DNA of 64,000 nt from G958296245 sp965262055 (GTDB lineage Bacteria; Chloroflexota; Dehalococcoidia; Lucifugimonadales; G958296245), in contig CBDHEI010000001.1 in NCBI GenBank assembly GCA_965262055.1, positions 248,001-312,000 on the forward strand, given 5' to 3'. Positions 57,849 through 64,000 of the stretch are shown one piece after another. Numbering within the stretch: position 1 is the first letter of the stretch; each line of letters opens with the position of its first letter. Both the position numbers and the translations under genes were made by a program. The notes beneath the pieces were generated by a model. That model did not search any database. It worked only from the letters and a program-made list of their open reading frames with translations, and was not told the origin of the DNA.

Positions 57849-58805
57849 ATGCAGCAATACATCCTGCGGCGCCTGCTCATCTCGATCCCCGTCCTGCTGG
57901 TCATCTCCATCATGACCTACGGGTTCGCCAACCTTGTGCCGGGAGACCCCGTCTCCGCAATGGCGGACCCCGAGCTGATGGCCGGTGCGAGTGGCGACGC
58001 CCTCCGCGAGAGGATGGGGCTCCACAAACCGGTCCACGTACGCTACCTGATCTGGCTACGCGAAGTCCTGAAGGGCAATTTCGGCTACTCCTACCACTCC
58101 CACGAAGCGGTCTTGAAGACCATAAGCCGGCATGTGCTGCCCACCTTGGAGCTCACCTCGGTGTCCCTCGTCCTGTCGGTGGTCTTTGGCACCCTGTTCG
58201 GAGTGATAGCGGCTCTCAGACAGTACAGCGTCTACGACTACGCCTTAAGTCTCGCGGCGCTTCTTGGGGTCTCGATCCCGACGTTCTTCTTCGCGTTGAT
58301 GGCGCTCTACGTGTTCGTTGCCGTGTGGGAGATATTTCCATCTCACGGCATGGTCGACGTCGGACAGGACTTCACGATAACGAGTAATCTCTATCACCTG
58401 GTGCTGCCGGCGCTGGTCCTGTCCATCGATTCGATGGCCGGCAACACGCGCTATGCCCGCACCGCGATGCTGGAGGTGATGGATTCGGACTACGTGCGAA
58501 CCGCCCGGGCCAAGGGCCTGACCGAAATGGCTGTGATGGGGAGGCACGCCTTCCGCAACGCGCTGCTGCCGCTTATAACGATCACGACGCTGAGGTTGCC
58601 CTTCCTGTTTAGCGGGGCCCTGATCATCGAGTTCATGTTCGCCTGGCCCGGAATGGGTCGGCTCTCAATTGAGGCTATCTATCTTAGAGATTACACGCTG
58701 CTGATGGGACTTACGATGATAATCACTACCTTGGTCTTGGGAGCGAATCTCTTGGCCGACGTACTGTACGCTTATGCCGATCCGCGCATCCGCGTAAGGG
58801 ACTAG
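57849..58805 (+). CDS. dppB: Dipeptide/oligopeptide ABC transporter permease, DppB type
   Basis: 318 aa. Starts MQQYILRRLLISIPVLLVIS, the standard DppB first helix; about six membrane helices. The N-terminal extracytoplasmic loop has NLVPGDPVSAMADPELM. The EAA loop near the C terminus is DYVRTARAKGLTEMAVMGRH followed by AFRNALLPLIT, which contacts the ATPase. Complete. It forms the membrane channel with the DppC-type partner. No ATPase genes are visible in the window. Confidence 0.93.
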   Translation: MQQYILRRLLISIPVLLVISIMTYGFANLVPGDPVSAMADPELMAGASGDALRERMGLHKPVHVRYLIWLREVLKGNFGYSYHSHEAVLKTISRHVLPTLELTSVSLVLSVVFGTLFGVIAALRQYSVYDYALSLAALLGVSIPTFFFALMALYVFVAVWEIFPSHGMVDVGQDFTITSNLYHLVLPALVLSIDSMAGNTRYARTAMLEVMDSDYVRTARAKGLTEMAVMGRHAFRNALLPLITITTLRLPFLFSGALIIEFMFAWPGMGRLSIEAIYLRDYTLLMGLTMIITTLVLGANLLADVLYAYADPRIRVRD

Positions 58806-58955
58806 CAGGTTGCTGAAATACGGGGAGTGCAGAGGGGCGGAGCCCCCCTGGTAGAGAGTCTTGAGGGTGTCCCTCAGACATAATTTTCCCTCCTTCCTGC
58901 CTGGAAGAGGAAGGAGTCTGAAGAAGGTCAGGAAGAGTTTTTCGGCAGCCTGCTA
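58803..58955. mobile_element. Small MITE-like element between the permease genes
   Basis: 153 bp with inverted ends TAGCAGGTTGCTGAAATAC and, on the other strand, TAGCAGGCTGCCGAAAAAC. TA or CTA borders both ends. The inside is non-coding with smaller palindromes (CCTTCCTGCCTGGAAGAGG). The left end overlaps the dppB stop codon. A TA-target, IS630/Tc1-like parent is inferred. Confidence 0.65.
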
Positions 58956-58979
58956 AAGAATGGAGCTCAGGAGGAAACC

Positions 58980-59882
58980 ATGGCAACTCCCGGCGCTGCC
59001 GGTGAGATAGCCGCCCGGGTAGAGCCGGCGCCTCAGAGAAGGCGGAGCAGGGTATGGCGGCGGTTCCGCCGCCACCGGCTGGCCCTTGCGGGAGCCGCCG
59101 TCTTGGCGCTCTTCGCGTTCATGGCCGCCTTCGCGCCGCTGGTCACTTGGCACGACCCGAACTACGCCGACCTGGACAAGCTAAAGATGGCGCCCACCTG
59201 GAGCAATATCCTCGGCACCGAGGAAGCCGGACGTGACATGTACGCCAGGATCGTATACGCCGGGCGCGTCTCCATAGCCGTCGGTCTCGTCGCTGCCGCC
59301 ATCTCCACCGTGATCGGTACGTTCCTGGGCATCGTCTCGGCCTATACCGGCGGCTGGCTGGACACCCTCGTCCAGCGCGCGGTAGAGATCGTGATGATGT
59401 TCCCGACTCTGTTTGCCCTGATCCTGCTGGTCGCGATCATAGGGGCGAGTGTCTTCAATGTAATGTTCATCATTGGCATCCTGGGTTGGACGGGCAAGTG
59501 CAGGCTCGTCCGGGGACAGGTCCTCTCTCTGAAAGAGATGGACTATGTCGTCGGGGCGCGGGCCGTGGGTGCCGCGAACTGGCGCATAATGTTCGTGCAT
59601 ATCCTGCCCGGCGTAGTGCCGTACGTGGTGGTCGCGGCGACGCTCACCATCGCAGGCGCCATCCTCAGCGAGGCGACCCTGAGCTTCCTGGGGCTGGGAG
59701 TGCGCATCCCCACCGCTACGTGGGGCAACATGATGAACTCCGCTCAGTCGTTGAACGTACTCAAGGATCAGCTCTGGATGTGGCTCCCACCCGGCCTGGC
59801 CATCTCCATTACCGTCATCGCCGTGAACTTTCTCGGCGACGGCCTCCGCGACGCCCTTGACCCCCGCAGCAAAATAGACTAG
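58980..59882 (+). CDS. dppC: Dipeptide/oligopeptide ABC transporter permease, DppC type
   Basis: 300 aa from ATG 58980 with CAGGAGG just upstream. A basic cytoplasmic N terminus, first helix LAGAAVLALFAFMAAFAPLV, then the DppC-type loop NILGTEEAGRDMYARIVYAG. EAA loop: EMDYVVGARAVGAANWRIMF then VHILPGVVPYVVV; end: FLGLGVRIPTATWGNMMNSA, then NFLGDGLRDALDPRSKID, the classic DppC/OppC C terminus. Complete and probably once co-transcribed with dppB. Confidence 0.93.
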   Translation: MATPGAAGEIAARVEPAPQRRRSRVWRRFRRHRLALAGAAVLALFAFMAAFAPLVTWHDPNYADLDKLKMAPTWSNILGTEEAGRDMYARIVYAGRVSIAVGLVAAAISTVIGTFLGIVSAYTGGWLDTLVQRAVEIVMMFPTLFALILLVAIIGASVFNVMFIIGILGWTGKCRLVRGQVLSLKEMDYVVGARAVGAANWRIMFVHILPGVVPYVVVAATLTIAGAILSEATLSFLGLGVRIPTATWGNMMNSAQSLNVLKDQLWMWLPPGLAISITVIAVNFLGDGLRDALDPRSKID

Positions 59883-59900
59883 CGCCCGGTCCTCCCTTAG

Positions 59901-61605
59901 CCCGAATCCACCGAAGGACACCGATGGACGGCGTGAGGACAGCGGCAGGGTGGGTGAGGGAGCTACAGGGGAGATGGCTGGGCTCATTGGGGTAGATTGG
60001 AGGTCGGCGAACGGTCTTTCAGTCGCCGCATAGGGCCCCTATGGCCCTCTGCGGGAGCTGCGATGCGCGGGATGGCGAGAGAATACGCAGCAGGGAACTC
60101 TCGCGGACCGGGGTGGCACGAGTTTGCAGGGAAGTTGGGTCAGTTGCAGGCTGGCAGTTCAGGCGGGGAGTGGAATGGCTCGCAGCCGGGCCATGGCGCG
60201 AGTGAACTGGGTTTCCCAAGTCCAATGCTGGGGAAGATGCAGGGTAAGGCGGCGCGCCGAGCGGGTGATCCGTCCCACCAGAGCGAAGACCCGCCGCCTG
60301 AGGGTCTTGGTGGTCACGGTCCGTTCGGCCAGACCGATGCGCGCTGTCCAGCGGGCGAGGTTGTGTGCCATCACCTGCACCGCCAGCCAGGCGCCGTTGG
60401 CGGCGAAGCGCCCCGAGGGGAGATGGTTGAGTCCGACGCCGTGTTTCAGGTCTCGAATGGCGTTCTCGATCTCGGCGTGGCGGCGATGATCGGCCTCCAG
60501 TTCCAGGGTTTCCCCGTCCCGGTCGGTGATGAAGCCGTGATAGCTGTAGGTGGCGAAGAGGGCCAACTGGGAACCGGGCGTGGGCTTCACCCGCCGGACG
60601 ATGAGCCGCACCGGCGCGGCGTCGGGTTCACTCTGGAAGGGGGTATAGGTGGTCTCGGCCACATCGGCGGCGCCGTCCATCCAGTAGGGAATCGGCGTCC
60701 AGTCCTGCTCGGGGATCGCCTCAATCAACTCCCGCAGGCCTTTGTGCTGGCGGATGGTGATGGAGAAGCGGACACCCATCTCACGGCAGACGGCGACGAG
60801 AGCGTGGGCGTAGAAGCCGCTGTCGGCGCGCACCGTGAGTTGGCCGCTGGCCCCACCGTAGCGCACCCGCCCCACCGTTTCACGCAGGAAGTGGGCAGCG
60901 CCGCGAGCGGTGTTGGCACGGCCCTCGCGCAGCCGGGACATCAGCACGTCGCCGGTTCCGGCGGCGATGGCCAGCAGTGGGTGATAGCCCCGCGCGCCGG
61001 TGTAGTTGTGGTGTCGCGCCCCTTCTTTGTCCAGTCCATAGGTCTCGCAGATGGTGGAGTCCAGGTCGATGGTCAGGGGCAAGTCGCCGGGTCCGGCCCC
61101 AGCGGCCCATGCGCGTGCCAGCAACTGGCGGCTCACCCGGTCGAGTTGACGGACATGCCCCCACCGGAAACTGCGCAGGAAGGTGCCCAGGGTGGATGGC
61201 GCCTTGACCACGCAGCCGAGAACACCGACCGTCCCACCAGCACGCAGCGCATCGGCGTCGTCGATGAAGTCGCCGCCCGCCAGCGCGGAAGCGACCAGCG
61301 TCAGCAGTTTGTCCCCCGTGTTCGCCCGCCCCGATGCGCAGCCGAGGTCGAGGTGATGGTCGACGAGTTCCCGCAGGCCCAGGTGCTGTGCAAGGGTGGC
61401 CGGCAGGAGCAGGCCGGCATTGGCCACCAGGCGGTGGTCGTCAAAGACGACGCCGATACGGTCGGGATTGTTCTGTGGCAGCATCTACTGGGTGCTCCTT
61501 GTTTCCGGGCGGTTTTCTGTTTCAAAACCATTCTCCCAGATTCAGAGGAGCACCCTCTGGCTTCTTCAAGGACTGTCCCCAAAGTCGTCTTTCGGTGGAT
61601 TCGGG
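59901..61605 (-). mobile_element. IS1380-family element, copy 7 of 7
   Basis: A 1705-bp copy, left flank CTTAG, right flank GTAAG. It carries an extra T in GGTCTTTCAG near 60013 and the GGCAGTTCAGG variant shared with copy 6. It is the most diverged of the seven. Confidence 0.93.
60159..61484 (-). CDS. IS1380-family DDE transposase (copy 7)
   Basis: 441 aa. Private changes: RELVDHHLDLGCASGR (Ala to Val, Pro to Ser), GPGDLPLTID (Ser to Leu) close to the first catalytic Asp, and GDKL shared with copy 1. The frame is intact. Whether the change beside D142 affects activity cannot be told from sequence. Confidence 0.92.
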   Translation of the reverse strand: MLPQNNPDRIGVVFDDHRLVANAGLLLPATLAQHLGLRELVDHHLDLGCASGRANTGDKLLTLVASALAGGDFIDDADALRAGGTVGVLGCVVKAPSTLGTFLRSFRWGHVRQLDRVSRQLLARAWAAGAGPGDLPLTIDLDSTICETYGLDKEGARHHNYTGARGYHPLLAIAAGTGDVLMSRLREGRANTARGAAHFLRETVGRVRYGGASGQLTVRADSGFYAHALVAVCREMGVRFSITIRQHKGLRELIEAIPEQDWTPIPYWMDGAADVAETTYTPFQSEPDAAPVRLIVRRVKPTPGSQLALFATYSYHGFITDRDGETLELEADHRRHAEIENAIRDLKHGVGLNHLPSGRFAANGAWLAVQVMAHNLARWTARIGLAERTVTTKTLRRRVFALVGRITRSARRLTLHLPQHWTWETQFTRAMARLRAIPLPA

Positions 61606-61610
61606 GTAAG

Positions 61611-61992
61611 GAACCCTGTACCCGACTTCAACGCCGGGTGGGTGACGGGCAAGCAGAAGGCGTATGCCGAGATCGAGAGGGCTCCCCATGCCGTCGATTG
61701 TGCCTGTAGGCCCTGGCGTCCATCGTGGCCACCGGCCGCGCCAGGGGGCCATCCAGACCCTCTCCCTCTTACACCACTTCCTGGGACTCTACTCCCTGTG
61801 TCTAGGGAGTGGCTGACGCTGCTCATCCGCCGCATGGACGCGGTGGCCGCCATCTACCGACTCGCCGCCTTGATGTCTCCCGGGACTGGTTCGCTCCGGT
61901 CGCACGTGGAGTTCCACCGCAGGGGGCGCTTCGATGCCACCATCACCTCCAAGACGGTCGCCGATCCGGCTAGGTCCCGCCGCAGGGTATGA
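61611..61992 (+). pseudogene. Decayed gene fragment downstream of the composite element
   Basis: Reads NPVPDFNAGWVTGKQKAYAE then IERA before losing sense. Later sequence in the same frame, REWLTLLIRRMDAVAAIYRL then AALMSPGTGSLRSHVEFHRR and GRFDATI, looks like genuine coding sequence. It resembles replication-relaxation-like mobile-element proteins only loosely. It probably represents remnants of one or two genes. Confidence 0.4.
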
Positions 61993-62158
61993 CCCAGCTA
62001 CGCCAACATAGGTTGCCGTGGGCCACCAGCAGGTTGTAATGTTTAAATCGGAGTGCGAGACTGCGCCTAGATCGCTGAGATGGGGATAACCCTCCGGCAC
62101 GTGAGGAAGCCAATGTCTACTTTCAAGGCCAATGCCTTTCTGCTGAAGAACCTCTTAG

Positions 62159-62439
62159 CCCACATTTCCCATATCAACCCTACAAGGTGTGTCGTAAACA
62201 GTACCATCTCTACCCGATGTAGTCGAATAGCAGAGCACAGCGGTTATCATGAGTGCTAGACTGATCGTGAGTGACTACTCTAATGCTTGATAACGTACTG
62301 TCCTCGGAGGCACCTAATGGGTGAAAGCACAAACGCCTGTGCCAAGCTCCGTTTCGACCGCCGTATACGGTTGGAGTTCCACGGTGCCACTATTACCTCA
62401 GATGCCGGGCTGCTGGCCTGTCGCGAGTTGGACGATGCA
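62159..62439 (+). mobile_element. 5' fragment of the cas8e/cas3-type IS1380 element
   Basis: Begins CCCACATTTCCCATATCAAC, the same end as at 50319, and continues through the transposase start MGESTNACAKLRFDRRIRLE, FHGATITSDAGLLACRELDD at 62317. Homology ends at GACGATGC (62439), after which the sequence is unrelated. Truncated, inactive. Confidence 0.85.
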
Positions 62440-62586
62440 CTATATAATATCCTCGCTCTTAGGGTCATGGACCAACCATTCGTAGCTGGAAGCTATCCAT
62501 AAGATAGACCCATGCGCACGATATGCGCACATGTGGGGAGAGGTAAGATAGACCCTAGATAGACCACGAACTGGAGGGGATTCGCC

Positions 62587-62782
62587 ATGAGGAGACGACA
62601 GCTATCAGCAGGGGAAGTCAGCGAGATGAGGAGATTCTTCGACGCCGGACACCCGATCACAGACCTGATGCGGAAGTACAACGTCCACCGTGAAAGTCGC
62701 GAGTAGGATCTGTAACCGCAAGACCTATGTGGACGTGCCGGACAACCTGGAACTGATTGCGCCGGCACCCGTCCCGGGTTAA
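62587..62782 (+). pseudogene. Small helix-turn-helix protein with frameshift
   Basis: MRRRQLSAGEVSEMRRFFDA then GHPITDLMRKYNVHR, after a GGAGGGG ribosome site. The frame then shifts: the continuation SRICNRKTYVDVPDNLELIA lies one frame over and ends at TAA 62780-62782. Same family as the fragment at 33622. The layout resembles the HTH of resolvase/invertase accessory proteins. Confidence 0.55.
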
Positions 62783-63523
62783 AGGTCTTGTGGAGACTGT
62801 CAAGCGGTCGCGACCCGGAATGAGACGCTAGGTAGATGTCGGGCGGCGGGTCGGGCTCCCTGTAGCCAATGGCCTCCGTCCGGATGCCCTGCAGATCCGT
62901 CTCTCGTGCCTCCCCGCCCTTGGTCGCGGACCAGGGCCTGGAAAAGCGCCTCAGACAAACAGTCGGCTGGGCTGATACAGACGGCGGCGGCTCAATGCAC
63001 CAAGACCAGGGCGCTCAGGTCGATGATGTCCCCGTCGTGGATCATGCTGTCGACGAATCGGACGGGCAGCTTGGCGTAGTCGTCGATGGGGAGTGCCGCG
63101 AGCTGGCCACACCGGCCGACGCCCTGGCGGAGCCGCTCGAACCCCTGCCCAAGGCCGCCGCGACGCTGGCCGGGGGGGTTGGCAGCAGAGCGGCCCTGGC
63201 AAACTGAGGAACCCCACAGAGCGGTGGTAACGGGCCTTGACCATGCCCTGGGGGGCTCTGCACCCCTTCCACCACGTCATACCCCCCGCCTTGGCGCGGC
63301 GCGACGGGGTTGCGCCGTTGTCGCTACCCCCAGCGCGGCACACTTCGAGGACAGAGACGCGCTGAAGGGTTAGAGCCACGTCAACCGGAAGACTCAGCCG
63401 TTGGCCCGCCGCCACTACCGACGGCATCACCAGCGCCGCCGACTCGGAGGGTTCGCCGTCCCAGGGTAGCCCCCCCAGGGGCCATCGGCGTGGTGCCAGG
63501 AAATATCTCTCTAATATATATAA
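62783..63523. other. Interval of decayed sequence
   Basis: No intact gene. On the minus strand a frame ending at 62992 reads LGQGFERLRQGVGRCGQLAA then LPIDDYAKLPVRFVDSMIHD, which looks like the end of a real but unrecognised protein, with no convincing start. Nothing else is supported. Confidence 0.35.
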
Positions 63524-63719
63524 CCGGGATTTCCCATATTGGCAGTCTTCAGGCTCAAAGGGCAGCCACAATGAGACGGTAGCATCATAGTCAGGGCTTG
63601 CAAGGGCTGTCAATCGCCGGTCTATCCGATAAGAGATGCGTTTGCAGTCGTAGAGCACCCTTCTTGTCCGTCTTCATCGTCCTCGTGTCCCCTGCCAGTG
63701 GGGTGAAAGCGCATTGAAG
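63524..63719 (-). mobile_element. 3' end fragment of the cas8e/cas3-type IS1380 element
   Basis: CCGGGATTTCCCATATTGGC and the following 196 bp match 48582-48778 with scattered differences, ending at GCATTGAAG. Only the non-coding end beyond the transposase gene remains. It lies 1.1 kb from the opposite-end fragment at 62159, but the two fragments are not in the arrangement of a single deleted element. Confidence 0.8.
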
Positions 63720-63759
63720 TGGGGAAGCCATCACCAATGCCTGTCGCACCCACAGCCAC

Positions 63760-63999
63760 CTAGAACAACCCTTCAAGGTTGTCCCGGAGGTTCCGCCACC
63801 ACCCCCGGTCCGATCTATGGTCCGGTACGAAGTGGACTGCGTATGTTCCGTCCTCCTCCTCCTTGAGCCGCCCAGCCAGGGTCACCACGCGGCCTAGGGG
63901 GATTGCTTCGAGAACCTCCGACGGGTCGCGTACGTTAACCCGCTGCACGTACTCGCCCCGTTTCATCTCCACCACCAGCTCGCCGGCGTCCTGGAACAC
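63760..63999 (-). CDS. Hypothetical protein, C-terminal part at window edge
   Basis: At least 79 codons ending at TAG 63760-63762: FQDAGELVVEMKRGEYVQRV, NVRDPSEVLEAIPLGRVVTL, AGRLKEEEDGTYAVHFVPDH. Beta-rich with alternating charged strands and no known motif. The frame is open to the right edge, so the start probably lies outside the window. Confidence 0.5.
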   Translation of the reverse strand: MFQDAGELVVEMKRGEYVQRVNVRDPSEVLEAIPLGRVVTLAGRLKEEEDGTYAVHFVPDHRSDRGWWRNLRDNLEGLF

Positions 64000-64000
64000 G

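Larger units (their letters stand above)
55773..61605. mobile_element. Putative IS1380-bounded composite transposon carrying permease genes
   Basis: Two IS1380 copies in the same orientation (55773-57474, 59901-61605) bracket a solute-binding-protein fragment, a dppB-like and a dppC-like gene. Each copy alone lacks a matching duplication (GTAAG/CTAAA and CTTAG/GTAAG), but the outer flanks of the pair match: GTAAG at 55768-55772 and 61606-61610. The two copies share variants absent from the other five, such as CACCGATGG near the left end and GGCAGTTCAGG. The 5-bp match alone could be chance because the element prefers STWAS sites. Confidence 0.55.

Noticed and set aside
61777..61853. Possible additional tRNA or RNA gene right of the composite element
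   Set aside because: No cloverleaf could be drawn by eye.
62869..63658. Several 70-235 codon frames on both strands in the right-hand interval
   Set aside because: Low-complexity Arg/Pro-rich products without motifs or ribosome sites, in mutually overlapping frames.

Overview
The window is a high-GC bacterial chromosome segment with no rRNA, dominated by insertion sequences that have broken many genes. A Thr-Pro-rich lipoprotein, large secreted Calx-beta/cadherin-type proteins, a selenocysteine tRNA and a small-MITE/IS-rich background resemble Chloroflexota (Dehalococcoidia/SAR202-like) metagenome sequence. That taxonomic guess is an inference from style only; no marker gene was available to test it.

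Layout. 1-612: edge of an IS1380-type transposase. 663-15809: two giant secreted repeat proteins that share a C-terminal module, interrupted by three copies of one IS1380-family element. 16203-19379: lipoprotein, cysteine desulfurase, thioredoxin and tRNA-Sec. 19521-31588: an integrated element beside tRNA-Sec (tyrosine integrase, AlpA-like regulator, coiled-coil zinc protein, a further gene), broken by another IS1380 copy and by two adjoining IS21 elements, one of which carries an IS110 element. 31600-37272: defence-like accessory region with a PD-(D/E)XK protein, gene scraps and an McrBC operon preceded by a small Cys-rich gene. 38023-54960: a type I-E CRISPR-Cas locus (array, cas2, cas1, cas6e, cas5e, cas7e, cse2, cas8e, cas3). 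55062-55601: a DnaQ-like DEDDh exonuclease. 55773-61605: two IS1380 copies bracketing oligopeptide-permease genes, possibly a composite transposon. 61606-64000: gene and IS remnants.

Seven near-identical copies (1702-1705 bp) of one IS1380-family element are present. Five have exact 5-bp target duplications matching S-T-W-A-S (GTAAG, GTAAG, CTAAC, CTAAG, GTTAG). Removing the element and one duplication restores an open reading frame in each of these five cases: the Calx-beta gene twice, the cadherin-type gene, the AlpA gene and cas3.

The most notable system is the CRISPR-Cas locus. The array (51 repeats seen), leader side, cas1 and cas2 look intact, and a DEDDh exonuclease that might trim prespacers lies near cas3. 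The interference side is damaged in several independent ways: cas3 is split by an IS after its 42nd codon, cas5e and cas6e are fused by a deletion, another IS separates cas3 from cas8e, and a truncated IS21 sits in the old end of the array. A lone 16-bp copy of the repeat hairpin lies just past the end of cas3. The array also holds a tandem duplication of three spacers and a diverged relative of one of them.
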